Source of the DNA: an uncultured Treponema sp. | GTDB lineage: Bacteria > Spirochaetota > Spirochaetia > Treponematales > Treponemataceae | NCBI GenBank assembly: GCA_934718065.1 | Contig: CAKUZR010000019.1 | Span: forward strand, 1 to 28,863 | Direction of reading: 5' to 3' | DNA: 28,863 nucleotides | Part shown: positions 9,355 to 17,401 of the stretch, one piece after another | Numbering within the stretch: position 1 is the first letter of the stretch | How the letters are laid out: each line of letters begins with the position of its first letter | Position numbers and translations under genes: made by a program | Notes under the pieces: generated by a model | Database searches by the model: none | Seen by the model: only the letters and a program-made list of their open reading frames with translations | Told to the model about the DNA's origin: nothing

Positions 9355-10485
9355 ATGAAAAAAAGAAAATTCATTTTTATTATTGCGGCCGCAGCAGTTT
9401 TAGCAGCCGGCGCATATTTTTTATTTTTTGAGCAAAAGCCCGTTTCGGTTTCCTACAAAAATTTTTATGCAGAAGCCGCGGAAGGAAAAATTTCAGAAGC
9501 GACAATTTTTCCAGACAAAATAAATTTCAAATATGCAGGCGGAGAAAGCGTTTTTTCCACAGAAAATCCAAATTCGCCAAATTTGAAAGAATTTCTTCTA
9601 TTAAATAACATCAAAATCAAAGAAGAAAAAGATTTTTCAGAAATCATTTCAGCCGTTCTGGACGTTGTGTTTTACATTATTTTTTTCGGAGTGATTATTT
9701 TCGCTTTCAGAAAATTTATTTCACCAAACACATTCAAAACTGTCCGCAAAACCGGCGTAAAATTCAGCGATATTGTTGGAATGGAAAATTTGAAGAAAGA
9801 TATGATTCAAATCGCCGACATCATGAAAAATCCGGCCGCATACAAAGCAAAAGGAATAAGAATGCCGAAAGGAATTCTGCTTGAAGGCGCGCCTGGAAAC
9901 GGAAAAACGCTTTTTGCACGCGCGCTCGCAGGAGAAGCCAAAGTGAATTTCATTCCGGCCAAAGCGACTGATTTTGAAAGCATGTTCATGGCAATCGGTC
10001 CCGCAAAAGTCAAGCTTCTTTTTGCAAAAGCCAGAAAAAACACGCCTTGCATCGTTTTTATTGATGAATTTGACGGAATCGGCACAAGAAGAAATTATTC
10101 AGGCTCCGCAATCGAAACTGAAAACACAAGAATTGTCACAGCGCTTTTAAACGAGCTTGACGGATTTACGCCGCACGACGGAATTCTTGTTCTTGCGGCA
10201 ACGAACAGCCGCGCCGCCCTGGACGAAGCTCTTATCCGTCCCGGACGTTTCGACGCAAAATACACAGTTCCGTTTCCGGATTTTGAAACACGCGAAAAAC
10301 TTATTGAAAAATATTCAGCCGGAAAAAAATCTTCATGCGACAAAAAATCGCTTGCAGAAAAATTCAGCGGTTTCAGCTGCGCGCAGATTGAATCAGTAAT
10401 CAACCGAGCCGCGCTTATCGCAACCCAGAAAAACCGGGATGAATTTTCAGCGCAAGATATTCAAGAGGCTTTGAAAGAAATATGA
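9355..10485 (+). CDS. FtsH-like membrane AAA ATPase lacking the M41 protease domain
   Basis: This 376-residue protein keeps the FtsH front half. It has TM1 at about 6-25, an extracytoplasmic domain (SVSYKNFYAEAAEGKISEATI..., ~30-100), TM2 at ~101-119, then an AAA module. Walker A is GAPGNGKT (178-185), Walker B DEFD (237-240), and the second region of homology TNSRAALDEALIRPGRFD (283-300) keeps its arginines. The AAA lid ends at the stop codon. No HExxH follows, so no proteolysis is expected. The FtsH pore signature F-V-G reads F-M-A here (MFMAIG). The stop overlaps the next ATG by 4 nt (ATGA), which argues for a settled gene end rather than a fresh truncation. An unfoldase, a membrane-protein dislocase or a modulator of full-length FtsH hexamers are possible roles; none is shown. 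Confidence 0.88.
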   Translation: MKKRKFIFIIAAAAVLAAGAYFLFFEQKPVSVSYKNFYAEAAEGKISEATIFPDKINFKYAGGESVFSTENPNSPNLKEFLLLNNIKIKEEKDFSEIISAVLDVVFYIIFFGVIIFAFRKFISPNTFKTVRKTGVKFSDIVGMENLKKDMIQIADIMKNPAAYKAKGIRMPKGILLEGAPGNGKTLFARALAGEAKVNFIPAKATDFESMFMAIGPAKVKLLFAKARKNTPCIVFIDEFDGIGTRRNYSGSAIETENTRIVTALLNELDGFTPHDGILVLAATNSRAALDEALIRPGRFDAKYTVPFPDFETREKLIEKYSAGKKSSCDKKSLAEKFSGFSCAQIESVINRAALIATQKNRDEFSAQDIQEALKEI

Positions 10486-11855
10486 CAAACAACGCAAAAA
10501 ACAAAATCGATATGCTGAACGGCTCGCTCTGGGACAAAATTCTTCTTTTTGCAGTTCCAATAGCGGCGAGCAATATTCTTCAGCAGCTTTTCAACTCCGC
10601 GGATGCCGCTGTGGCAGGACGTTTTGCAGGAAGCCAGGCTCTTGCCGCCGTCGGAAGCAACGGTCCGATAATCAATATTATCATCAGTCTTTTTGTAGGA
10701 GTTTCGCTGGGCGCAAACGTAATAATTGCGAATTTTCTTGGAGCAGGCAAAAAACAGGAAGTTCAGAACGCGGTGCATACAACTATAACTTTCGCGCTGA
10801 TTGCAGGATTTGCGCTGATTTTTATCGGATGGTTCATTGCAAAGCCGATTCTTATTTTAATCCAGACTCCGGAAGACGTAATTGACCTTGCGACGCTTTA
10901 CCTGCGCATTTATTTTGCCGGAATGCCGTTTTTTATGCTTTACAACTTCGGCGCATCAGTTTTAAGAAGCAAGGGCGACACAAAACGTCCGCTTTTTGCG
11001 CTCATAATCTCCGGAATTTTAAATGTTTTGCTGAATCTTTTTCTGGTGATTGTTTTCAAGCTGGGAGTTGCGGGAGTCGCCATTTCAACTGTAATTTCAA
11101 CTGCGGTCAGCTCCAGCCTGGTAATTTCATTTCTTCTGCGGGAAACGGACGAATTAAAACTTGACCTGAAGCGGCTCGGCATCCATCCGCACATCCTGTC
11201 AAAAATGCTGAAAATCGGCATTCCGTCGGGGCTCCAGTCGGCGCTTTTCGCAATTTCAAACCTGATTGTGCAAAGCTCAATAAATTCATTCGGCTCAAAA
11301 GCCATGGCCGGAAACGCAAGCGAGCTGAACTACGAGCTTTTCAGCTACTACGTCGTTCTTGCATTCAATATGGCGACAACGTCTTTCACAAGCCAGAATC
11401 TTGGCGCGCAGAAATTCGACCGCTGCCGCAAAGTGAATTTCCTGTGCATTTTCTTCGGAATATTTTTCACCGGAATCATGGATTTTTGTTTTGTCGTTTT
11501 CAGGGATTTTTTCATCGGAATTTACACAACTGATCCGGAAGCCATAAAATTCGGCGTTCTAAGAATGCTCGTTGTTGTTTCGTTCCAGTGGCTCGTTGCA
11601 ACCTACGAAATTTCAGGCGCGACAATCCGTGCGCTCGGTCATTCAATGATTCCGGCGGTTCTGAGCATTTTGTTCATCTGCATTTTCCGAATTTTCTGGG
11701 TCAGATGCATTTTTCCGAACAACGCGCTTATTCCGCTCCTGAAAAATTTTTCACGCTGGACAAGCCTTATGCTCGTCTACCCGCTCAGCTGGATTATAAC
11801 AGGAATTGCGATGCTTATAACCTACAATGTCATTGCAAAAAAGACATATAATTAG
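10482..11855 (+). CDS. MATE family efflux transporter
   Basis: This 457-residue polytopic membrane protein has about 12 hydrophobic segments and two related halves, typical of multidrug and toxin extrusion antiporters that use Na+ or H+ gradients. The start MLNGSLWDKILLFAVPIAASNILQQLFNSADAAVAGRF is characteristic of the family, as is GSNGPIINIIISLFVGVSLGANVIIANFLGAGK. The FAGMPFFMLYNFGASVLRSKGDTKRP stretch matches the middle of the first half. The substrate cannot be told from sequence. The start overlaps the AAA gene by 4 nt, indicating translational coupling, and hprK follows 15 nt later. Confidence 0.92.
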   Translation: MTNNAKNKIDMLNGSLWDKILLFAVPIAASNILQQLFNSADAAVAGRFAGSQALAAVGSNGPIINIIISLFVGVSLGANVIIANFLGAGKKQEVQNAVHTTITFALIAGFALIFIGWFIAKPILILIQTPEDVIDLATLYLRIYFAGMPFFMLYNFGASVLRSKGDTKRPLFALIISGILNVLLNLFLVIVFKLGVAGVAISTVISTAVSSSLVISFLLRETDELKLDLKRLGIHPHILSKMLKIGIPSGLQSALFAISNLIVQSSINSFGSKAMAGNASELNYELFSYYVVLAFNMATTSFTSQNLGAQKFDRCRKVNFLCIFFGIFFTGIMDFCFVVFRDFFIGIYTTDPEAIKFGVLRMLVVVSFQWLVATYEISGATIRALGHSMIPAVLSILFICIFRIFWVRCIFPNNALIPLLKNFSRWTSLMLVYPLSWIITGIAMLITYNVIAKKTYN

Positions 11856-11861
11856 TATAGT
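11833..11861 (+). promoter_or_regulatory. Possible promoter for hprK-ptsH-lexA-holA
   Basis: TTGCAA (11833-11838) and TATAGT (11856-11861) are separated by 17 nt. Overlapping TATAAT hexamers lie at 11847-11852 and 11861-11866. The site spans the end of the MATE gene, and hprK has no Shine-Dalgarno. AT-richness makes chance matches likely. Confidence 0.35.
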
Positions 11862-11870
11862 ATAATTTAT

Positions 11871-12860
11871 ATGGCAGAAAAAAAATTCACAGTTTTAGAT
11901 TTGCTTGACCTTGATTTGCCCGGCCACGATGCGCTTGAATTAAAATGCATCGCCGGACGGCGCGGACTGCCCAGAACAATCTCCGTTCCAGACATAAACC
12001 GACCAGGGCTTGCAATTTCTGGATTTTTTGACGCGTTCGCTTTTCAGCGTGTGCAGTTGTTCGGACGCGGTGAAACTGCATATTTAAAGAAACTGCACGA
12101 TGAAAACAAAACCGACACACTCCGGCAGCTTTTTGAATACAAAATTCCTTGCTGCATTTTTTCAAGCAGCCGCGAGCCTACAGAGGATTTTTCAAGGCTT
12201 GCGGAAGAAGCCTGCTGCCCGATTCTTTCAACGCCGCTTGACACAACTGATTTTTCGAAAAGACTTATCCGGGTTTTCACAAATACATTTGCGCCCACAA
12301 AGACTCTTCACGGAGTTCTTGTTGAAGTTTACGGCATCGGTATTCTTCTTACAGGGCATTCCGGGGTTGGAAAAAGCGAAACTGCGCTGGAACTTGTTGA
12401 ACGCGGGCACCGGCTTGTTGCGGATGATATTGTTGAAGTCCGCTGCGTGAACGGAAACACTGTTCTTGGCCGAGGCGCGAACACTTTGATAAGCCACCAC
12501 ATGGAAATCCGCGGGCTTGGAATCATAAATATTTCAAAGCTTTACGGAGTCGGCGCAATCCGCGACCAGAAGGAAATTCAGCTGGTTGTGCGCCTTGAAG
12601 AATGGGATCAGAACAAAATTTATGACCGGCTTGGCGTGGACGAGCAGTACATGGATATCCTGGGAGCAAAAGTTCCTGCAATTGATATTCCTGTCCGCCC
12701 TGGAAGAAATATGCCGATTATCATTGAAGCCGCCGCGATGAACGAAAGACTGAAGAACATGGGCTACAATTCCGCAAGAGACTTCAATCAGAATGTCCTG
12801 AAATGGATTGAAAACGGCGTTGTTAGAAACGCCCTCACAGATTCAGATGATTCATATTGA
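11871..12860 (+). CDS. hprK: HPr kinase/phosphorylase
   Basis: This bifunctional enzyme phosphorylates HPr on Ser46 and removes that phosphate, linking carbon or energy state to regulation. The 329-residue product has an N-terminal HprK domain (GRRGLPRTISVPDINRPGLA, ~28-48). A C-terminal kinase domain follows, with LHGVLVEVYG (H147 region), P-loop GHSGVGKS at 162-169, LVADDIVEV, and a signature stretch MEIRGLGIINISKLYG then DEQYMDILGAKVP. All catalytic motifs look intact. No Shine-Dalgarno precedes the ATG. The substrate gene ptsH follows 28 nt later. Treponemes studied elsewhere carry incomplete PTS systems, so a purely regulatory role is plausible; that is inference, since EI and EII genes could lie outside the window. 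Confidence 0.95.
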   Translation: MAEKKFTVLDLLDLDLPGHDALELKCIAGRRGLPRTISVPDINRPGLAISGFFDAFAFQRVQLFGRGETAYLKKLHDENKTDTLRQLFEYKIPCCIFSSSREPTEDFSRLAEEACCPILSTPLDTTDFSKRLIRVFTNTFAPTKTLHGVLVEVYGIGILLTGHSGVGKSETALELVERGHRLVADDIVEVRCVNGNTVLGRGANTLISHHMEIRGLGIINISKLYGVGAIRDQKEIQLVVRLEEWDQNKIYDRLGVDEQYMDILGAKVPAIDIPVRPGRNMPIIIEAAAMNERLKNMGYNSARDFNQNVLKWIENGVVRNALTDSDDSY

Positions 12861-12888
12861 TAAAATAATAGAATAAAAGGAACAAATT

Positions 12889-13155
12889 ATGACAGAAAAA
12901 ATGCTTACCGTAAAAAACCGCGCCGGAATTCACGCTCGCCCAGCAGCAATCATCGCGCAGACCGCAAACAAATACCAGTGCGAAGTTTCTCTTTCCAGGG
13001 ATGACACAACAGTAAACGCAAAATCAATAATGGGCGTAATCACAATGGCGGCCGGCTACAACACCGTTTTAACGCTCCGAACAGACGGCCCGGATGAAGT
13101 TGAATGCGCAAACGCAATCGAAGCGCTTTTTGACTCAAGATTTGAAGAAGAATGA
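12889..13155 (+). CDS. ptsH: Phosphocarrier protein HPr
   Basis: This 88-residue HPr has the catalytic histidine at exactly H15 (GIHARPA, 13-19) and the regulatory serine at S46 (NAKSIMGV, 43-50), the target of HprK. HPr normally passes phosphate from enzyme I to EIIA, and Ser46-P modulates partner proteins. Both sites are intact. AGGAAC precedes the ATG. It lies directly after hprK and 13 nt before lexA. No enzyme I or EII gene is in the window. Confidence 0.96.
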   Translation: MTEKMLTVKNRAGIHARPAAIIAQTANKYQCEVSLSRDDTTVNAKSIMGVITMAAGYNTVLTLRTDGPDEVECANAIEALFDSRFEEE

Positions 13156-13168
13156 GAAAGGATAAAAT

Positions 13169-13780
13169 ATGAAACAAATAACAGACAGACAGAAAGAAGT
13201 CCTGGATTTCATCGCGGACTTTACAGAAACAAACGTTTATCCGCCGACAGTAAGGGAAATCAGCGAGCATTTTGGCATTTCGCTCCGTGCAGTTCAGGAT
13301 CATCTTGCGGCTCTCCAAAAAAAAGGCTATCTCACAACAGAACAGAAACGTTCGCGCTCAATCAGAATTCTTATTGACGAGCGGCAGAAGGAATCAAAAC
13401 CGTTTGTAAGCAAAGTTCCATTGCTGGGAACAGTCGCAGCGGGAAGACCTTTGCTCAGCGAAGAAAATCTTGACGGTTACGTTAATCTAACAGAACCTTT
13501 CATCCGTCCTGGAAAAAGCTATTTTGCGCTCAGAGTACGAGGAACAAGCATGATAAACGCCGGAATCCTTGAAGGCGACCTTGCGGTTGTTGAACAGGCG
13601 GACACTGCGCTAGACGGACAGATTGTAGTCGCGGTTCTGGATGACGCAATCACGCTGAAAAGATATTACAGAGAATCCTCAAGAATTCGCCTTCAGCCAG
13701 AAAATCCAGCAATGCAGCCGATTTACTGCACAGACGTACGCATTGTCGGAATTCTTTCAAATATTGTGCGAACTTACTAA
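13169..13780 (+). CDS. lexA: LexA repressor
   Basis: This SOS-response repressor self-cleaves when RecA filaments form. The winged helix-turn-helix spans about residues 1-65 (TDRQKEVLDFIADF..., VREISEHFGISLRAVQDHLAALQKKGYL). The cleavage site is A91-G92 (TVAAGRP), with catalytic S127 (GTSMINAG) and K164 (TLKRYY), so autocleavage should work. At 203 residues the length is standard. AAAGGA precedes the ATG. The recognition helix (SLRAVQDHL) differs from the E. coli one, so its operator is likely different. No inverted repeat that looks like its own operator was found just upstream, consistent with being inside an operon. holA begins 2 nt after its stop. Confidence 0.96.
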   Translation: MKQITDRQKEVLDFIADFTETNVYPPTVREISEHFGISLRAVQDHLAALQKKGYLTTEQKRSRSIRILIDERQKESKPFVSKVPLLGTVAAGRPLLSEENLDGYVNLTEPFIRPGKSYFALRVRGTSMINAGILEGDLAVVEQADTALDGQIVVAVLDDAITLKRYYRESSRIRLQPENPAMQPIYCTDVRIVGILSNIVRTY

Positions 13781-13781
13781 A

Positions 13782-14798
13782 ATGGCAGCAGTTTACCTTT
13801 ACACAGGCCCGGAAATCGGCGAAAAGAATGATGCGATTAAAAATATCATTCAGTCTTTAAAGAAGAAATTCGGCGAAATTGAAGAATACAGTTATTACGC
13901 CTCTGAAACGCCCGCAAAAGATTTCATGGGAATTCTTGAAAACGAATCTCTTTTTGCAAACGCAGTCTGTGTAACCGTAAAAAATGCTGAAATGCTCAAG
14001 AAAAAGGAAGATGTTGAAACAATAACAAAATGGATTTCGACATCGAACTCGGAAACAAACGTCCTGATTCTTACAAGCGACGAAATTTCAATTGACACAA
14101 AAATTGAAAAATCAGTTTCCGCCGCAAACAAAAAAATCTTCTGGGAAATGTTCGAAAACCAGAAGCTTCCATGGCTTCAGAATTTTTTCAGAAAAAACGG
14201 CTATTCAATCCAGGAAGAAGCCGCCGAAAACATTCTTGAAATGATTGAAAACAACACCGAAGCCCTGAAAAACGAATGTTCCCGCTTTTTTATTCTTTTT
14301 CCAAAAGGAACGCAAATCACCGCCGCCGACGTAGATTCCGTGCTTTCGCATTCCAGGGAAGAAAACGCATTCACGCTTTTTGAGGCAATGACCGAAGAAA
14401 TCTCGGTGCCTGGCAAACGCCTTGAAAAATCACTTGACATCCTGCAGAAAATCCGGCTTTCAAAAGAAAATTCTTCCGTAATGATTATCGCGGGGCTTAC
14501 GTCCTGCTTCAGAAAACTTCTGATTTGGCACAAACTTCGCATTCAGGGACAGAATGACGATTTCAACCTGAAAATAAACGGATTTTCCAGCAAAAAACTA
14601 AAAACTCAGTATTCAAAAGCAGAAAAATACTGGACTTCCGGGCAGACAATGGCGATTCTTGCAGACCTTGCAAATTCCGACATGGAAATCCGCTCTTCCG
14701 GAAGCCTTCTTGAAGATATAATCCTTCAAAAGCTGATTTATGAAATTATTATAAAAAAAGGAGCAACCTGCGCTTCCTGCGATTTTTCAGCCGGCTGA
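13782..14798 (+). CDS. holA: DNA polymerase III delta subunit (clamp loader)
   Basis: HolA opens the beta sliding clamp as part of the clamp loader. The predicted 338-residue protein has the expected layout: a divergent AAA-like N-domain (VYLYTGPEIGEKNDAIKNIIQSLKKKFGE, then SLFANAVCVTVKNAEML), a linker, and a C-terminal collar (ENAFTLFEAMTEE..., LTSCFRKLLIWHKLR). As usual for delta, no functional Walker A is seen. ATG at 13782 is preferred to the in-frame TTG at 13743, which would overlap lexA by 38 nt and add residues unlike the family. It ends in a 20-bp palindrome and converges on the PC4-like gene. Confidence 0.88.
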   Translation: MAAVYLYTGPEIGEKNDAIKNIIQSLKKKFGEIEEYSYYASETPAKDFMGILENESLFANAVCVTVKNAEMLKKKEDVETITKWISTSNSETNVLILTSDEISIDTKIEKSVSAANKKIFWEMFENQKLPWLQNFFRKNGYSIQEEAAENILEMIENNTEALKNECSRFFILFPKGTQITAADVDSVLSHSREENAFTLFEAMTEEISVPGKRLEKSLDILQKIRLSKENSSVMIIAGLTSCFRKLLIWHKLRIQGQNDDFNLKINGFSSKKLKTQYSKAEKYWTSGQTMAILADLANSDMEIRSSGSLLEDIILQKLIYEIIIKKGATCASCDFSAG

Positions 14799-14802
14799 AA
14801 AA
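14783..14802. terminator. 20-bp palindrome at the holA/PC4-like convergence (possible bidirectional terminator)
   Basis: TTTTTCAGCCGGCTGAAAAA is a perfect palindrome that includes the holA stop codon and ends one base before the stop codon of the opposing gene. It could fold as an 8-bp stem with a CCGG loop. The A/T-rich ends supply short U-runs for both directions, but no longer U-tract follows. Confidence 0.4.
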
Positions 14803-14803
14803 T

Positions 14804-15025
14804 TTACGAAATTTCAGAAAGAAGTTTTTTCAAGGCGGCAAGCTCATCGTCATTCAAGGTAACACCCTTTCCCATTTTTGAATGTTCCGGCGCCCAGCTT
14901 CTGAGGTCGTACTTTGCAGGCCGCCCGCCCCAGCTGACCTTGTTAAGCTCAAGAGTCCAGCCGCTTTTGCTTGTTGAAAGAATTCCTAGATTTTCCGTTA
15001 TTTCAAAAGAAAAGTCATCCGCCAT
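14804..15025 (-). CDS. YdbC/PC4-like single-stranded DNA-binding protein
   Basis: This 73-residue protein has the compact bacterial PC4 (YdbC) pattern: a beta-sheet half (FEITENLGILSTSKSGWTLELNKVSWGGRPAKYDLRSWAPE) and a C-terminal helix (LNDDELAALKKLLSEI). The KYDLRSW segment and the Gly/Lys-rich turn are typical. The family binds single-stranded nucleic acid without sequence preference. AGGAG lies 7 nt before the ATG. It stands alone on the minus strand between holA and a MITE-like repeat. Confidence 0.82.
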   Translation of the reverse strand: MADDFSFEITENLGILSTSKSGWTLELNKVSWGGRPAKYDLRSWAPEHSKMGKGVTLNDDELAALKKLLSEIS

Positions 15026-15058
15026 AAAAACTCCTTGCTGTCTAAAACTGATTTTATC

Positions 15059-15260
15059 AGCCTGAATCCCGATTTTTTTTGCAAATTCTGAAAAATCGCT
15101 TTCGGCATATTTCCAATTTGCTCAGATGGATTTGGCTCGCGCTACGCTTGCATTAACTCGGGTGCTTCGCACTTTAATTAATTCAATCGCCAAAAATCTT
15201 CACAAACTGAAAATCCGCCCGCGCTTTTATTTTTTTTACAAAAAACCCGACATCCAGGCT
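15059..15260 (+). repeat. MITE-like repeat, copy 1
   Basis: This ~202-bp element starts AGCCTGAATCCCG and ends CGACATCCAGGCT, which are inverted. It shares long stretches with 20432-20634 (same orientation) and 17185-17387 (opposite orientation), for example TTTCCAATTTGCTCAGATGG and GGCTCGCGCT. The centre holds GTGC-TTC-GCAC. The left and right ~75 bp pair imperfectly, so the unit can fold into one long hairpin. No ORF of note lies inside. It occupies most of the 379-nt gene-free stretch 15026-15404; the rest holds the promoter of the next gene and AT-rich sequence. Confidence 0.88.
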
Positions 15261-15344
15261 ATAAAAAACTCTGATATTCAATCTGAATTATTTTACCATA
15301 AAAAATATTTTTTTGTATTTTTTTTCTATATTATTGCCCAAATA

Positions 15345-15373
15345 TTGCGAATGTAAAAAAGTTATTGTAAAAT
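15345..15373 (+). promoter_or_regulatory. Predicted promoter of the lipoprotein/LysM-like gene pair
   Basis: TTGCGA (15345-15350), a 17-nt spacer and TAAAAT (15368-15373) are followed after about 30 nt by the TTG start, with GGAGG at 15390-15394. Confidence 0.55.
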
Positions 15374-15404
15374 AAAAGCATAAAAGAATGGAGGTTTATT
15401 CACT

Positions 15405-16490
15405 TTGAAAAAAATCATTGTTCCAGTTTTGCTCGCAGCGGCTTTTTCTTTCATGATTACATCATGCGGCTCAACTCCAAAAACTGAAAATACAACACCG
15501 TCAGAAATTGAAGACAAGGTAAACGAAATTGAGGAAAAAGCTGAAGAAGCGGCAAAAGTTGACAATTCTTCTGCAATTGAAAAAACAGAATCTGCAAGAA
15601 ATTCCGCAATTGAAGCCGGAGCAGACAAAACAGCAAAAGAACAGTTCGATGCCGCGGATGCAATTTTTGAGGCACTGAAAACCCAGTCGGAATCAGGACT
15701 GGACATTTCAGTTCCGCTTGCTGACGTTGAAAAAAGATACCAGGCGCTTGAAGCATACACAAAAGCTTTGGAAAACAAGAAAAAAATCGAGGACAACAAC
15801 CTGGTTTCCTACGATGAAAATTCTTACAACGAAGGCTGCACCGCTCTTTCAGAATTTGAAAACCTGAACAGCTCAACAAATCTTCTTGGAACATTAATGC
15901 TGGACAAAGCAAATATGGCCAACGGAAAATTTGTAAACGTCCTGAACAAAGCCTACAGACAGCTCGCAAAGGAAGCGCGTACAAATGCGTTCAAAGCAAA
16001 AAAAGATGCTGACTCAGTAAAAGCAGGAGTTGCCGCAAAAGCTGAATACACAAAAGCCGCCGAGGAATTCAAATCCGGAGACCAGAATTATTCAATGCAG
16101 AACGCGGAATCAGCTTACGGTCATTATTTGAAAGCGCAGGAGCAGTTTTCTGCCGTAGCCGCAGATGTTTCAAAAAAACGTGAAGCCGCGCAAAAAGCTA
16201 TGGACGAAGCGAAGGCAAAAGTTGAAGCCGCCGCAAATTACGCCGCAAAAGCTGACCAGGAAAAACCTCTTGAAGGCGAAAATATTGAAGGAATCGAATC
16301 GGATGACGCAGTTCTGCTGGAAGCGGACTCATACGAAACTCCAGAATCTCAGGAAGCAGAAATTCCGGAAGAAATCGAAGATTTTGAAGTAAAAGAATTT
16401 GAGGGAAAAGATTCATCCCTTGAAAGTCTTATAAAAGACACAGCTGACTCAATCAAAGAAGCAGCTGAATCAACATCGGAGGCAAAATAA
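15405..16490 (+). CDS. Alanine/glutamate-rich treponemal lipoprotein
   Basis: I do not recognise a named family. The 361-residue product has a lipoprotein signal peptide with lipobox ITSC and the acylated cysteine at C21. The mature part is almost entirely helical and rich in Ala, Glu and Lys, with repeated short segments such as EEKAEEAAKVDNSSAIEKTE, TNAFKAKKDADSVKAGVAAK and AEYTKAAEEFKSGDQNYSMQ. These look like TPR- or coiled-coil-like pairs. A very acidic tail follows from about residue 285. It starts with TTG behind GGAGG. Its stop overlaps the next ATG by one base (TAATG), so the two are translationally coupled and probably work together at the periplasmic side of the envelope. The pair is bracketed by inverted MITE-like copies. 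Confidence 0.85.
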   Translation: MKKIIVPVLLAAAFSFMITSCGSTPKTENTTPSEIEDKVNEIEEKAEEAAKVDNSSAIEKTESARNSAIEAGADKTAKEQFDAADAIFEALKTQSESGLDISVPLADVEKRYQALEAYTKALENKKKIEDNNLVSYDENSYNEGCTALSEFENLNSSTNLLGTLMLDKANMANGKFVNVLNKAYRQLAKEARTNAFKAKKDADSVKAGVAAKAEYTKAAEEFKSGDQNYSMQNAESAYGHYLKAQEQFSAVAADVSKKREAAQKAMDEAKAKVEAAANYAAKADQEKPLEGENIEGIESDDAVLLEADSYETPESQEAEIPEEIEDFEVKEFEGKDSSLESLIKDTADSIKEAAESTSEAK

Positions 16491-17182
16491 TGAAACGACT
16501 TATTGCCGCAGCGGCATTTTTGATTGCAGCCGCTTCAATTTTCGCTGTTAGCTACAAAAACAACACTTACCAGAAACTCGCTGATGAATACGAAAAAAAA
16601 GCGCGCATCGCATTTGACGCAGGACAGTACGACGACGCTGTTGAATATTCAGCAAAAGCAGCTGAAAACGCAGCACTTTCCCAGGCGTACATCGATTCAA
16701 TGATGGCGCGCTACAACGCGGAGCAGCAGCTTAAACTTGCTGAAAACAAAATAAAATGGGCGGAAGGAATCGGCTGTGAAAAAACATTCCCGATGGCGTA
16801 CACCGCCGCAAAAGAAGCATACGGAAACGCAGAAACTTCTTTTGGCAAGGAAGATTACGCCGCCTCCACGGACTACGCAAAACAGGCAATCGCCGCATTG
16901 GACGGAGTTTATGAAGTAACTCCGCTTCCTGAATACTACATTGTGCGTCCATGGGCAGAAACAAAGGACTGCTTCTGGAATATTTCCGGAAGACCTTACG
17001 TTTACAACAATCCGCTGCTTTGGGAAAATCTATATCAGGAAAACAAGAACAACATTCCGCAGGCGAACAATCCAAATCTTATCATGCCAGGAATGAAAAT
17101 GAAAATTCCTAGCCTGACAGGCGAATACCGCGAAGGAACATATTCTCCTTCAAAGAAATACGACGCTTACGGAACAAAATAA
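16490..17182 (+). CDS. Exported protein with TPR-like helices and a LysM-like C-terminus
   Basis: The 230-residue product begins with a signal peptide (MKRLIAAAAFLIAAASIFA). Residues ~25-140 form helical pairs (YEKKARIAFDAGQYDDAVEYSAKAAENAAL, SFGKEDYAASTDYAKQAIAAL) reminiscent of TPR repeats. Residues ~155-210 read YYIVRPWAETKDCFWNISGRPYVYNNPLLWENLYQ, then NPNLIMPGMKMKIPS. That pattern (YxVxxW..D.lW.IA...YG.p..Wp.Iy..N...I..PnlI.PGq.l.IP) is LysM, a peptidoglycan-binding fold. GGAGG precedes the ATG. A periplasmic wall-binding partner of the preceding lipoprotein is the simplest reading. A MITE-like element begins immediately after the stop codon. Confidence 0.82.
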   Translation: MKRLIAAAAFLIAAASIFAVSYKNNTYQKLADEYEKKARIAFDAGQYDDAVEYSAKAAENAALSQAYIDSMMARYNAEQQLKLAENKIKWAEGIGCEKTFPMAYTAAKEAYGNAETSFGKEDYAASTDYAKQAIAALDGVYEVTPLPEYYIVRPWAETKDCFWNISGRPYVYNNPLLWENLYQENKNNIPQANNPNLIMPGMKMKIPSLTGEYREGTYSPSKKYDAYGTK

Positions 17183-17184
17183 AT

Positions 17185-17387
17185 AACCCAAATGTCGAGT
17201 TTTTTGTGAAAAAAATAAAAGCGTAGGCAGATTTACAGTTTGTGAAGATTTTTGGCGATTGAATCAATTAAAGTGCGGAGCACCCAAATTAATACAAGCG
17301 CAGCGCGAGCCAAATCTATCTGGAGCAAACTGGAAATCTGCTGAAAGCGATTTTTCAGAATTTGCAAAAAAACTCGATATTCGGGCT
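17185..17387 (-). repeat. MITE-like repeat, copy 2 (inverted)
   Basis: This ~203-bp copy lies in reverse orientation to copies 1 and 3. Its ends read AACCCAAATGTCGAG and CTCGATATTCGGGCT. It is flanked by AAAT on both sides (17181-17184 and 17388-17391), a candidate 4-bp target duplication that overlaps the stop codon of the preceding gene. The central hairpin reads GTGC-TCC-GCAC on its own strand, against TTC in the loop of the other copies. Confidence 0.88.
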
Positions 17388-17401
17388 AAATAGCCTTTAC
17401 G

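Noticed and set aside
13743..13781. An upstream TTG start for holA.
   Set aside because: It would overlap lexA by 38 nt and adds residues absent from the family N-terminus. ATG at 13782 gives the expected start.
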